Shown here: positions 24,263 through 33,943 of the stretch, piece after piece
How positions within the stretch are numbered: position 1 is the first letter of the stretch
Layout: each line of letters opens with the position of its first letter
From: Sphingomonas gei
GTDB lineage: Bacteria; Pseudomonadota; Alphaproteobacteria; Sphingomonadales; Sphingomonadaceae
DNA length: 64,000 nucleotides
Reading direction: 5' to 3'
Assembly (NCBI RefSeq): GCF_004792685.1
Contig: NZ_SRXT01000003.1
Location: 496,001-560,000 of the forward strand
The notes under the pieces: model-generated
The model's database searches: none
Seen by the model: only the letters and a program-made list of their open reading frames with translations
What the model was told of the DNA's origin: nothing
Translations under genes and position numbers: made by a program

Positions 24263-26902
24263 ATGCAGGTTGTGGAAGTTCGGCAAGCCGATCGTCGTCG
24301 CCGGCTTCGCGCTGCCCGACCTTTGGCATTGCTGCCGGCGTTGCTCGCCAGCGTCTGTGCCTTTGCCGCGCCGCGCGAGACAGTGTCGCTCGACGGCGCG
24401 TGGGAAGTGCGGATCGATCCGGCGGACACCGAACAGGTCGGGAAGCATCCGAAGGAGGCGAAATGGTTCGCCGCGCATGTTCCGGGCAGCGTCCAGCAGG
24501 ACCTGATCGCGGCGAAGCGCGTCCCCGATCCGTTCAAGGGGATCAACGAGGCGCCGATCCAATGGGCGGGGCTGACCAACTGGCAGTTCCGCAAGCTGAT
24601 CAATGTGACTCCGGCGATGCTGGCGCGCGGCCATGTCGAACTGGTGTTCGACGGGCTGGATACGTTCGCGACGGTGACAGTGAATGGCAAGCAGTTGCTC
24701 GCCGCCGACAACGCGCATCGCCGTTGGCGGGTGGACGTCAAGACGGCGCTCAAGCTCGGACGCAACGAGCTGATCGTCCGCATCGCCTCGCCGATCCGCA
24801 CGCTCCAGCCGATGGTGTTGGCGCAGGCCAATCCGCTGCCGGGCGAATATGATTCGGCGTTCGGTGACGAACCCAAGGGCAAGCAGACCTCGCCGCACAT
24901 CCGCAAACCCAAATATCATTACAGCTGGGACTGGGGTCCGCGGCTGGTCAATGTCGGCGTGTGGCGGCCGGTACGGATCGAGGCGTGGGACGAAGCGCGG
25001 ATCGATGGGTTCCGGGTCGATCAGGAAGCGATCAACGATACCGAGGCGCGCCTGGTCGCACGTTGGCGGATCATGGCTGGGGGTCCGGCCGAGGTGGCGT
25101 TGCGCGCTCGCGTCACCGGGCCCGATGGCAAACAGGTCGAAGTCAGCCGGGTCGCGAGCCTCGTCGCCGGAGAGAATTGGGTCAGCGCGCCGCTGACGAT
25201 CGCGACGCCGCAGCGCTGGTGGCCGGTCGGCTATGGTGCACAGCCGCTTTACGCAGTCGAAGCGACGCTCGACGCGGGCGGCGAGACCGAGGACCGCGTC
25301 ACCCAGCGGATCGGGCTGCGCACCACCGAGTTCATCCGCAAGCAGGGCAGCTTCGGCTTCAAGATCAACGGCGTTCCGATCTTCGCCAAGGGCGCGAACC
25401 TGATCCCGTTCGACAATTTCCCGTCGCGCGTCGGTGAGCCGCAGATGCGCCAAGTTCTGGCCAGCGCGCGCGACGCCAACATGAACATGATCCGCGTCTG
25501 GGGCGGCGGCTATTATCTCGATGACGCCTTCTACCGGATGGCCGACGAGATGGGGCTGATGATCTGGCAGGACTTCATGTTCGGCGGATCGGTGACTCCG
25601 CCCGACGCGCCGTTCCGCGAGAATGTCCGCGTCGAGGCCGAGGAGCAAGTCGAGCGGCTCCAGCCGCATCCGTCGCTGGTCGGCTGGTCGGGCGGCAACG
25701 AGATATTGTCGGGCTGGGAGAATTGGTCCGATCGCAAGGCATTCAAGAAGCGTATCGGCGCCGACGAACAGGAGCGGATCGGTGCGGGCATGGCAGTGCT
25801 GTTCGATCGGGTGCTGCGCGAGGCAGTGACCAAGCGCGCGCCGGGCACGCCCTATTGGCCGGGCTCGCCTTCGAGCGACTATGAGGGGCCGACCGATACC
25901 GACAAGGATGGCGACCGCCATTTCTGGGACGTGTGGTCGGGATCGAAGCCGGTCGAGCGTTATCTCGACACGTGCCCGCGCTTCATGTCCGAATATGGCT
26001 TCCAGGGCATGCCCGATGTGTCGACGATCCGCGGCTTCGCCGGCACGGGTCCGCTTGCGATCGACAGCCCGGTGCTCAAGGCGCATCAGAAGTTTCTGGC
26101 GGGCGAGGGCAATGAACGCCTCCAGCTCTATCTCGACGCGCGGTTGCGCAAGCCGAAGGACTTTGCCGATCTGGTCTATCTGACTCAGGTCAACCAGGCG
26201 CAGGCGATCGACATGGCGGCGCGGCATCACCGCGCCTGCCGCCCGGTGACTCTGGGCTCGCTCTACTGGCAGCTCAACGATACCTGGCCGGCGATCTCCT
26301 GGGCGAGCGTCGACTATGAAGGCCAGTGGAAGCTGCTCCATTATGCCGCACGGCGCTTCTTTACGCCGCAGGCGATCGTTGCCGAGCACAAGGACGGCGC
26401 GACGCGGGTGGCGCTGGTTTCCGACGCCATGGCGCCGATCGCCGCCGAATGGCGAGTCCGCGCATTCGACATGGCGGGCAGGCCGCTCGGCACCAAAGGC
26501 GCGGCAGTGACCCTCGAACCCCTGGGCGCGCAGGAAGTGGCGCGCATCGCCGATGCCGAATTGTTCGCCGGCGCCGATGCCAACGCAAGCTTCGCCGTCG
26601 CCGAACTGACGATCGACGGGCGCAGCGTCTCGCGGACCATCGTCGAGCGCGCATTGGCCAAGGACATGGCCTATCCGGTGCCGGCGCTTCGCGCCCGCTG
26701 GGAAGGCAAAAGCGTGACGATCACCGCAGGCGCGCTTGCGCGCGCAGTGATGCTCGACTTCGGCGAACTGGCGGCACAACCGAGCGACGACGGCTTCGAC
26801 TTGCTGCCCGGCGAGAGCGTGACGATCGATGTCCGATCCCAAGCCTCCGCCCCCGCACTGAAGCGGGCGCTGACGCTGCGCACCCTGGGACCGCAACAAT
26901 GA
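24263..26902 (+). CDS. GH2 beta-mannosidase
   Basis: An 879-residue GH2 protein of beta-mannosidase type. The jelly-roll region carries the family hallmark YHYSWDWGPRLVNVGVW. The TIM barrel has the acid/base Glu480 in WSGGNE and nucleophile Glu577 in MSEYGFQGMP, both characteristic of beta-mannosidases rather than beta-galactosidases. It would hydrolyse the Man-beta-1,4 bond to GlcNAc or mannose. The N-terminus (basic RRRRLRAARP followed by LALLPALLASVCAFAAP) is an export signal. ATG 24263 is preferred; a GTG at 24194 would place 23 extra residues ahead of the signal. The stop overlaps the GH3 start as ATGA, making it the first gene of a four-gene rightward run. Confidence 0.9.
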   Translation: MQVVEVRQADRRRRLRAARPLALLPALLASVCAFAAPRETVSLDGAWEVRIDPADTEQVGKHPKEAKWFAAHVPGSVQQDLIAAKRVPDPFKGINEAPIQWAGLTNWQFRKLINVTPAMLARGHVELVFDGLDTFATVTVNGKQLLAADNAHRRWRVDVKTALKLGRNELIVRIASPIRTLQPMVLAQANPLPGEYDSAFGDEPKGKQTSPHIRKPKYHYSWDWGPRLVNVGVWRPVRIEAWDEARIDGFRVDQEAINDTEARLVARWRIMAGGPAEVALRARVTGPDGKQVEVSRVASLVAGENWVSAPLTIATPQRWWPVGYGAQPLYAVEATLDAGGETEDRVTQRIGLRTTEFIRKQGSFGFKINGVPIFAKGANLIPFDNFPSRVGEPQMRQVLASARDANMNMIRVWGGGYYLDDAFYRMADEMGLMIWQDFMFGGSVTPPDAPFRENVRVEAEEQVERLQPHPSLVGWSGGNEILSGWENWSDRKAFKKRIGADEQERIGAGMAVLFDRVLREAVTKRAPGTPYWPGSPSSDYEGPTDTDKDGDRHFWDVWSGSKPVERYLDTCPRFMSEYGFQGMPDVSTIRGFAGTGPLAIDSPVLKAHQKFLAGEGNERLQLYLDARLRKPKDFADLVYLTQVNQAQAIDMAARHHRACRPVTLGSLYWQLNDTWPAISWASVDYEGQWKLLHYAARRFFTPQAIVAEHKDGATRVALVSDAMAPIAAEWRVRAFDMAGRPLGTKGAAVTLEPLGAQEVARIADAELFAGADANASFAVAELTIDGRSVSRTIVERALAKDMAYPVPALRARWEGKSVTITAGALARAVMLDFGELAAQPSDDGFDLLPGESVTIDVRSQASAPALKRALTLRTLGPQQ

Positions 26903-29460
26903 TCCTGCCATTTCTGCTTGCCGGCGCCGAGCCCGATCCCGACGCAGTCGCCAAGGCGATCGCGACGATGACGGTCGAAGAGAAGGCCGCGCAGCTGCAG
27001 AGCACTGCCCCTGCCGACGCCGAGGCCGGGATCCCGGCCTATGACTGGTGGAACGAAGGACTGCACGGGCTGGCGCGAAATGGCGTCGCGACCGTCTTCC
27101 CGCAGGCGATCGGGCTTGCGGCGACCTGGGACACCGGGCTGATGCGGCGCGTGGGCGACGTGGTGGCGACCGAGGCGCGGGCGAAGTTCAATGCGCGCCC
27201 GATCGGTGCCGACCGGCGGATCTATGAGGGGCTGACGATCTGGTCGCCCAACATCAACATCTTCCGCGATCCGCGCTGGGGTAGGGGGCAGGAAACCTAT
27301 GGCGAGGATCCGTATCTGACCGGGCATCTCGGCGTCGCGTTCATCCAGGGGCTGCAAGGTCCCGATCCCGCGCACCCCAAGGTCATCGCCACGCCGAAGC
27401 ATTTCGCGGTCCACAGCGGCCCCGAGGCCGGACGCGACGGCTTCGATGTCGATCCGAGCCCGCAGGATCTGGAATCGACGTATCTGCCAGCATTCCGGCT
27501 GGCGGTGACCGAAGGCAAGGCGCGCTCGCTGATGTGCGCGTATAATTCGATCCACGGCGTTCCCGCCTGCGCGCTGCCATCGCTGATGATCGATCGGCTG
27601 CGCGGTGACTGGGGCTTTACCGGCTTTACGGTTTCTGACTGCGACGCGGTCGCCAACATCCATCTGTTCCACCATTACCGGCTCGACGGGGCGGCGGCGG
27701 CCGCAGCCGCGCTCAAGGGCGGCAACGACCTCAATTGCGGGTCGGCCTATGCGGCATTGCCGCAGGCAGTGAAGCGCGGGCTGGTGAGCGAGGCGGAGAT
27801 CGACACCGCGCTCACCCGCGCACTTTCAGCCCGCGCCGCGCTTGGCACTTTGTTCGGTGCGAACAGCCCGTGGCGCCGGATCGCGCTCGACGCGGTCGGC
27901 ACGCCCGCCAATCGCGCGCTGGCGCTCGAAGCCGCGCGCAAGGCGATCGTGCTGCTCAAGAACGATGGCGATCGCCTGCCGCTTGCCAAGGGCAGCCGCA
28001 TTGCGGTGATCGGCGCCGATGCCGACGATCTGAATGTCCTCGAGGCCAATTACCACGGCACCGCCAGGGATCCGGTGACGCCTCTCGAGGGCATCCGGCG
28101 CCAGTTCGGCGCGGCCGATGTGCGGTATGCGCAGGGCTCGCTCTTGGCCGACGGCGCGCCGGTGGTGGTGCCCGAAACGGCCTTCACGGCCGACGGCAAG
28201 CCCGGGTTGAAGGCGGAGTATTTCGCCGGCGCCGCGGTGACGGGCGCGCCGGCGGCGGTGCGGCAGGATCGCCGCATCGACTTCAACTATACTCGCGCCG
28301 CGCCCTTGCCCGGGCTCGACGCCAAGGGCTTCGCAGTGCGCTGGACCGGCGAACTCGTGCCGCCGGGGCCGGGCCGCTACGCGCTGGCGATCGATATCCC
28401 GGCCTGCTGGAAGGATTGCACCAGGCATGATGCCGTGCGGCTGTGGATCGACGGCAAGCCGCTGCATCAGGGCTCGCTCGGCAAGGCGCGAGTCGAAATC
28501 CCGCTCGTCAGCGACGGCCGGCGGCACGATTTCCGGCTCGAGCTCGACCATCATGGCGAGGACGAGGGGCTGCGGCTGCTATGGATGCCGCCCGCCGAGC
28601 CGTTGCTCCAGCAAGCCGTCGCGGCGGCGAAGGTTTCGGACGTGGTCGTCGCGGTGCTCGGCCTGTCGCCCGATCTCGAGGGCGAGGCGCTCCAGGTCAC
28701 CGTTCCCGGCTTCGTCGGCGGCGACCGCACCGACATTGCCTTGCCGTTCGCCCAGCAAAGGCTGCTGCAGGCGCTGCGCGATACCGGCAAGCCGGTGGTG
28801 CTGGTGTTGACCAATGGCAGCGCGGTCGCGGTCGATCCGGCGATGGCCGATGCGATCCTCACCGCCTGGTATCCGGGCGAGGCGGGCGGCACTGCGATCG
28901 CCGAGACCCTGGCGGGGATCAACAATCCGTCGGGGCGGCTGCCGGTGACCTTCTACAAGTCGGCCAGCGACCTGCCGGCGTTCGTCGATTACGGGATGAA
29001 GGAGCGGACCTATCGCTTCTTTACCGGCACGCCGCTCTGGGGCTTCGGTCATGGGTTGAGCTACACCAGTTTCGCCTATCGGGGACTGGCAGCAAAAAGC
29101 GCGGGCACCGCCGCACCGGTTGAGGTTCGCGTAAACGTCCGCAACAGCGGCGCGCTAGCCGGCGAGGAAGTCGTGCAGGCATATCTGGTGCCGCCGTCAC
29201 AGAAGGGCGGGTCGCTCACCAGCCCGGTGCTGCAGCGCCAGCTCGTCGGCTTCCAGCGAGTCACGCTGGCACCGGGCAAGGCGCAGACTTTGCGCTTCAC
29301 CCTCGGTGCCCGCAGCATCAGCGTCGTCGCGCGCGACGGCACGCGACGGGTGGTGCCGGGCGCCTATCGCTTGTGGATCGGCGGCGGCCAGCCCGGTGAC
29401 GGGCCCGGTCAATGGGTCGAGTTCACGCTGAGCGGCGCCGCGCAGGAGTTGCCGAAATAG
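26899..29460 (+). CDS. GH3 glycoside hydrolase with PA14 insertion
   Basis: An 853-residue GH3 enzyme. The N-terminal TIM barrel has NIFRDPRWGRGQETYGEDPYL, the KHFA motif and the nucleophile Asp247 in FTVSDCDAV. An alpha/beta sandwich follows. A PA14 domain (residues about 430-565, GLKAEYFAGAAVTG through RLWIDGKPLHQGSLG) is inserted in it, and the C-terminus is an Fn3-like domain. Family members with this plan are beta-glucosidases, beta-xylosidases or related exo-enzymes; beta-N-acetylglucosaminidase activity would suit the locus but is not shown by the motifs. The N-terminal leader is short (ILPFLLAGA), so export is uncertain. Start overlaps the beta-mannosidase stop and its TAG overlaps the next GTG start. 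Confidence 0.88.
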   Translation: MILPFLLAGAEPDPDAVAKAIATMTVEEKAAQLQSTAPADAEAGIPAYDWWNEGLHGLARNGVATVFPQAIGLAATWDTGLMRRVGDVVATEARAKFNARPIGADRRIYEGLTIWSPNINIFRDPRWGRGQETYGEDPYLTGHLGVAFIQGLQGPDPAHPKVIATPKHFAVHSGPEAGRDGFDVDPSPQDLESTYLPAFRLAVTEGKARSLMCAYNSIHGVPACALPSLMIDRLRGDWGFTGFTVSDCDAVANIHLFHHYRLDGAAAAAAALKGGNDLNCGSAYAALPQAVKRGLVSEAEIDTALTRALSARAALGTLFGANSPWRRIALDAVGTPANRALALEAARKAIVLLKNDGDRLPLAKGSRIAVIGADADDLNVLEANYHGTARDPVTPLEGIRRQFGAADVRYAQGSLLADGAPVVVPETAFTADGKPGLKAEYFAGAAVTGAPAAVRQDRRIDFNYTRAAPLPGLDAKGFAVRWTGELVPPGPGRYALAIDIPACWKDCTRHDAVRLWIDGKPLHQGSLGKARVEIPLVSDGRRHDFRLELDHHGEDEGLRLLWMPPAEPLLQQAVAAAKVSDVVVAVLGLSPDLEGEALQVTVPGFVGGDRTDIALPFAQQRLLQALRDTGKPVVLVLTNGSAVAVDPAMADAILTAWYPGEAGGTAIAETLAGINNPSGRLPVTFYKSASDLPAFVDYGMKERTYRFFTGTPLWGFGHGLSYTSFAYRGLAAKSAGTAAPVEVRVNVRNSGALAGEEVVQAYLVPPSQKGGSLTSPVLQRQLVGFQRVTLAPGKAQTLRFTLGARSISVVARDGTRRVVPGAYRLWIGGGQPGDGPGQWVEFTLSGAAQELPK

Positions 29461-31769
29461 TGGACCGTCGCAGCCTGATCGCCGGCGGGCTCGCGCTGGC
29501 CGCGACTCCCGCCATTGCGGGCCGTCGCCGCGAGATGGGCGGGGCGCCAAACCTGTTCATCGGCACCGGCGGGACCGGCCACACCTATCCCGGCGCGGCC
29601 TTGCCTTTCGGGATGGTGCAATTGAGCCCCGACACCGGAGTCGAGCGCTGGGAGACCTGCTCGGGCTATCATCGCGGCGACACCTCGATACTCGGCTTTT
29701 CGCATACGCACCTTTCGGGCACCGGCATCGGCGACCTGCTCGATGTGCTGGTCGTTCCCGGCACGGGCGCGGTCCGGCTCCAGCCGGGCGAGGAGGACAA
29801 GCCCGGTAGCGGCTATCGCCAGCGCTTTGCCGGCGAGCATGCCGAGCCCGGCTATTACCGCGTCGGACTCGAAAACGGCGTCGCGGCCGAACTGACGGTG
29901 ACCGAGCGCACCGGCTGGCACCGCTATCGCTTTCCCAAGGGCGCCGGACATATCCTGGTCGACCTCTCGCACCTCGTGCTCGACCGGCCCGGCGCGCGGC
30001 CGCTGATCGACGAGGCGATGCTGGCGATCGAGGCGGACGGCACGCTCACCGGCACGCGGCGCACCTTCCGCTGGGCCAAGGGGCGGCGGATCTTCTTGGC
30101 GCTGCAGCTGTCGCGCCGGCCCGACCGCATCACCTTGGTCGGTGACGGCGATATCGAGCAGCCTGCCGGCGCCGCGCAAGTGACGGGCAAGCGGCTCAAG
30201 GCAGTGCTTCACTATGACGATGCCGGCAAGGCGCCAGTGATGATCCGCTGCGGCATCTCGGCGGTCGACATCGCCGGCGCGCGCGCCAACCTAGATGCCG
30301 AGGCTGCGCATTGGGACTTCGATCGCGTGCGTAGCGTCGCGGCAGACTATTGGCGCAATGCGCTCGACGTCGTCCGGGTCGAGGGTGGCACCACCGATCA
30401 GCGCACGATCCTGTCCTCGGCGCTTTACCACGCCCAAGTGGCACCGACCTTAGTTTCGGACGTCGACGGCCGCTATCCCGGGCTCAACGGCGAGGTGCAG
30501 AATGCGCCCGCCGACGGCGCCGCGTATAGCAGCTACTCGTTGTGGGACACCTATCGCGCATTGCATCCGCTGCTGACGCTGGTTCAGCCTGAACGGACCA
30601 AGCAACTGATCGACGACCTGATCCGCCAGACCGCGCAATCGCCGTTTGGGCCTTTGGTCTGGCCGCTGCAGGGCAAGGAGACGGGAACCATGATCGGCTG
30701 GCACGGCGTAGTGCCGCTCGCCGAGGCGCACGCCAAGGGGATCGAGGCGGATTATGCCGCGGCGTGGCCGGCGATCCGCAAACGCAGCTTCGATTTCGCC
30801 GCGCCCGACAAGGAGAATAGCCGCGGCCGCGACCTCTATGACCGGCTCGGTTTTGTGCCCGCCGACAAGATCAACGAAAGCGTAAGCCGTACCCAGGAAT
30901 ATGCCTATGACGATTGGGCCTCGGCACGGCTAGCACGTGCGGCGGGCGCCGGGGCGGATGCCGATCGGCTGACAAAACGCTCGGGCAATTGGCGCAACGT
31001 CATCGACGGCGGGATCGGCTTTGCGCGCCCGCGCTTCGCCGACGGGAAATGGTGGAAGGCCTATGACCCGATCCAGCTCGGTCACATGCCTGAGCCCGAC
31101 TGGCGCGATTACACGGAGGCCAATGGCTGGCAGGCGACCTTCCTCAACCAGCACGACATTTACGGCCTGATCGCGCATCTGGGCGGCGATGCGAAGTTCG
31201 AGGCGAAGCTCGACGCCTTGTTCGATGCCCCCTCGACCTTGCCCGCCAATGCCCCACCCGACATCTCCGGGCTGGTCGGCCAATATGCCCATGGCAACGA
31301 GCCCGACCAGCACGCCCCCTATCTCTATGCTTATGCGGGGGCGCCGTGGAAGACGCAGGCGATGGTCCGCCGCTTGTGCACGGAGATGTACCGCAACGAT
31401 CCCGACGGGATCATCGGCAACGACGATTGCGGCCAGATGAGCGCGTGGTTCGTCTTTTCGACGCTCGGCTTCTATCCGGTCGACCCGGTCGAGGCGGCCT
31501 ATGTGTTCGGCTCGCCCTTGTTCGAGCGCGCCGAAGTCTCGGTGGGGGGCGGGCGCAAGCTGGTGATCGAGGCCCCCGGCAACGGCCCCGACACGCCTTA
31601 TGTCGCCGCGGTGACCTGGAATGGGCGTCCGTGGACGCGCAGCTGGATCTCCCATGCCGAATTGGCGAAGGGCGGTGCGCTGCGTTTCATCATGGCCCGT
31701 ACGCCCAATCGCGCCTTTGGCCGCCCGGTTGCCGACCGGCCGCCGTCCTTTGGCCGCACTCCCGCTTGA
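29460..31769 (+). CDS. GH92 alpha-mannosidase
   Basis: A 769-residue GH92 enzyme. A twin-arginine-like leader (DRRSLIAGGLALAATPAIA) is followed by the family hallmarks: FIGTGGTGHTYPGA and CSGYH, a SLWDTYRALHPLLTL segment, the catalytic Glu in HGNEPDQHAPYLY and the GNDDCGQMSAWFVF motif with the base aspartate. GH92 enzymes are calcium-dependent exo-acting alpha-mannosidases, best known from N-glycan breakdown. The start is GTG 29460, which shares its G with the TAG of the GH3 gene; no better ATG exists near the signal peptide. It fits into periplasmic trimming of mannose branches together with the fucosidase and beta-mannosidase of the same run. Confidence 0.93.
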   Translation: MDRRSLIAGGLALAATPAIAGRRREMGGAPNLFIGTGGTGHTYPGAALPFGMVQLSPDTGVERWETCSGYHRGDTSILGFSHTHLSGTGIGDLLDVLVVPGTGAVRLQPGEEDKPGSGYRQRFAGEHAEPGYYRVGLENGVAAELTVTERTGWHRYRFPKGAGHILVDLSHLVLDRPGARPLIDEAMLAIEADGTLTGTRRTFRWAKGRRIFLALQLSRRPDRITLVGDGDIEQPAGAAQVTGKRLKAVLHYDDAGKAPVMIRCGISAVDIAGARANLDAEAAHWDFDRVRSVAADYWRNALDVVRVEGGTTDQRTILSSALYHAQVAPTLVSDVDGRYPGLNGEVQNAPADGAAYSSYSLWDTYRALHPLLTLVQPERTKQLIDDLIRQTAQSPFGPLVWPLQGKETGTMIGWHGVVPLAEAHAKGIEADYAAAWPAIRKRSFDFAAPDKENSRGRDLYDRLGFVPADKINESVSRTQEYAYDDWASARLARAAGAGADADRLTKRSGNWRNVIDGGIGFARPRFADGKWWKAYDPIQLGHMPEPDWRDYTEANGWQATFLNQHDIYGLIAHLGGDAKFEAKLDALFDAPSTLPANAPPDISGLVGQYAHGNEPDQHAPYLYAYAGAPWKTQAMVRRLCTEMYRNDPDGIIGNDDCGQMSAWFVFSTLGFYPVDPVEAAYVFGSPLFERAEVSVGGGRKLVIEAPGNGPDTPYVAAVTWNGRPWTRSWISHAELAKGGALRFIMARTPNRAFGRPVADRPPSFGRTPA

Positions 31770-31779
31770 GAGGACTGGA

Positions 31780-33696
31780 ATGACCGAGCTTTCCCGGCGC
31801 ACGCTGATCGCAACCGGGCTCGCCGCCAGCGCGCTTCCCGCCGCGCCTGCGCTGGCGGGCGCCGCTGCGCCCAAGCCGTTCGGCGCGGTGCCGAGCCCGC
31901 GCCAATGGCGGTGGCACGGCCGCGAGCAATATGCCTTCGTCCATTTCTCGATCAACACCTTCACCGACAAGGAATGGGGCTTCGGCGACGAAGACCCCAA
32001 GCTGTTCGATCCGAGCGATTTCGACGCCGACCAGATCGTCGCCGCGGCCAAAGCCGGCGGGCTCGAGGGGCTGATCCTCACCGCCAAGCACCATGACGGC
32101 TTCTGCCTGTGGCCGACCCGGCTCACCGAGCATTGCATCCGCAACAGCCCCTACAAAGGTGGCAAGGGCGATATCGTCCGCGAAATGGCCGACGCGTGTC
32201 GCCGCGCGGGGCTCCCCTTCGGGCTTTATCTGTCGCCCTGGGATCGCAACCATGCCGAATATGGTCGCCCGGCCTATGTCGACTATTATCGCGCGCAGCT
32301 GACCGAGCTCTGCACGCGCTATGGCCGCTTGTTCGAGGTCTGGTTCGACGGCGCCAATGGCGGCGACGGCTATTATGGCGGCGCGCGCGAGGCGCGGAAG
32401 ATCAATGCGCCGCGTTACTATGACTGGCCGTCGATCGTCGCGCTCGTGCACAAGCTCCAGCCCGACGCCTGCACCTTCGATCCGCTCGGCGCGGACATTC
32501 GCTGGGTAGGCAATGAGGACGGCGTCGCCGGGGATCCGTGCTGGCCGACCATGCCGGACCACCCTTATGTTCAGAGCGAAGGCAATTCGGGGGTGCGCGG
32601 CGGGCCGCTCTGGTGGCCGGCGGAGACCGACGTGTCGATCCGGCCGGGCTGGTTCTACCACGCCGACGAGGATTCGAAGGTCAAGAGCCCCGAGCGGCTG
32701 ATCCGGCTGTACGACGAATCGGTGGGGCGGGGGACCAATCTGAACCTCAACCTGCCGCCGGATCGGCGCGGACGGATTCCCGATCAGGACGTGCGCATCC
32801 TCAAGTCGTTCGGCGATGCGATCCGGGCGACCTTCGCGCAGGACTTGGCGAAAGGCGCGATTGCGCATGCCAGCCATAGCCGCGGGCCGGGCTTCGAGCC
32901 GGCTCGCGTGCTCGACGGCGATCGTGAGAGCTATTGGACTGCCCCTGACGAGGTTGCCAATCCGGTGCTGACGCTCGACCTCAAGCCGGGGACGCGCTTC
33001 GATGTGATCCGGCTGCGCGAATATCTGCCGCTGGGGGTCCGTGTTACGCGCTTCGCGGTCGAAGCCGAGATCGACGGTAGCTGGCGCACGCTCGCCGAGC
33101 ATGCCTGCATCTCGGCGCAGCGCGTGATTCGGCTGGCCGCGCCGGTCGTCGCGCGGCGGGTGCGGCTGCGCATTCTCGAAGCGCCGGTATGCCCCGCGAT
33201 CAGCGAATTCGCCTTGTTCCGCGCGGTGGCGCCGGTCCCGGTGCCGACCATCGTATCGAGCGATCCATCGATCCTGGACGTGACCCGCTGGCAAGTCGTG
33301 ACGGCGAGCGCGCCGGGAGCGGAAAAGCTGCTCGACAACGACGCCGGCACGGTCTGGATGCTGCCGGCGCCGACCCCATCCGCGCCGGCGCGCGTGACGA
33401 TCGACCTTCGAAAGCTCGAGCGACTCGCGGGCTTCAGCCTCACGCCTTCGCGCCACGTGATGTCGAAGGCATCGCCGCCGAAGCGCTATGTCGCCGAAAC
33501 GAGCGCGGATGGAAGCAGTTGGCAATCGGCGGCGCGTGGCGAGTTCAGCAACATCGCCTATGCGCTGTCGACTCAGCGCGTTCCGTTCGCGGCGCCGCGC
33601 CCCGCACGGTATCTGCGGCTCTCCTTCGACGAGACCGCGCTTGCCGAGCCGCGCATGGCGATCGCGGGCATCGGTGGATTCGTGGCCAAACCGTAA
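31780..33696 (+). CDS. GH29 alpha-L-fucosidase with C-terminal F5/8-type carbohydrate-binding regions
   Basis: A 638-residue enzyme with a twin-arginine-like leader (ELSRRTLIATGLAASALP). The catalytic barrel has FVHFSINTFTDKEWG, TAKHHDGFCLWP and the nucleophile Asp190 in EVWFDGANGG. It continues to GTNLNLNLPPDRRG, then two discoidin/F5-8C-like beta regions (residues about 350-480 and 500-635, for example LDGDRESYWTAPDE and LLDNDAGTVWMLPA). It would release alpha-linked L-fucose from glycans in the periplasm. GAGAGGA precedes ATG 31780, ten bases after the GH92 stop. It is the last glycosidase of the rightward run and lies before an AT-rich gap. Confidence 0.92.
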   Translation: MTELSRRTLIATGLAASALPAAPALAGAAAPKPFGAVPSPRQWRWHGREQYAFVHFSINTFTDKEWGFGDEDPKLFDPSDFDADQIVAAAKAGGLEGLILTAKHHDGFCLWPTRLTEHCIRNSPYKGGKGDIVREMADACRRAGLPFGLYLSPWDRNHAEYGRPAYVDYYRAQLTELCTRYGRLFEVWFDGANGGDGYYGGAREARKINAPRYYDWPSIVALVHKLQPDACTFDPLGADIRWVGNEDGVAGDPCWPTMPDHPYVQSEGNSGVRGGPLWWPAETDVSIRPGWFYHADEDSKVKSPERLIRLYDESVGRGTNLNLNLPPDRRGRIPDQDVRILKSFGDAIRATFAQDLAKGAIAHASHSRGPGFEPARVLDGDRESYWTAPDEVANPVLTLDLKPGTRFDVIRLREYLPLGVRVTRFAVEAEIDGSWRTLAEHACISAQRVIRLAAPVVARRVRLRILEAPVCPAISEFALFRAVAPVPVPTIVSSDPSILDVTRWQVVTASAPGAEKLLDNDAGTVWMLPAPTPSAPARVTIDLRKLERLAGFSLTPSRHVMSKASPPKRYVAETSADGSSWQSAARGEFSNIAYALSTQRVPFAAPRPARYLRLSFDETALAEPRMAIAGIGGFVAKP

Positions 33697-33820
33697 CGGA
33701 ACGGCCCCGCCGTCGGCCCCTGCCAAGGGCATCAAATGCCGCTGCAGCCTGCTCCGGCGGGCGGAAGCGACGCATATCGCGCGCAAACCATTGGTCCTAT
33801 CGCGCTCACATTTTTATAAA

Positions 33821-33838
33821 ACCAATTTTGTTTTTGGT
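33821..33838. promoter_or_regulatory. ACCAA/TTGGT inverted repeat upstream of the aspartylglucosaminidase gene
   Basis: ACCAA (33821-33825) and TTGGT (33834-33838) form an inverted repeat across an eight-base T-rich spacer. A further ATTGGTCC copy is at 33790-33797. Both share the TTGGT core of the repeats at 24108 and 24208. The gap 33697-33943 is clearly AT-rich and probably carries an internal promoter for the aspartylglucosaminidase and receptor genes. Confidence 0.42.
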
Positions 33839-33943
33839 ATTGAAATTATGTTTCACCCGTGAGAATTGTGTTTCAGGATTGTGGCACACCGGCCGCGCCT
33901 GCCAAGCGGACGACGCCAGCAGCGTCGAACGAAAGGATTGGGG

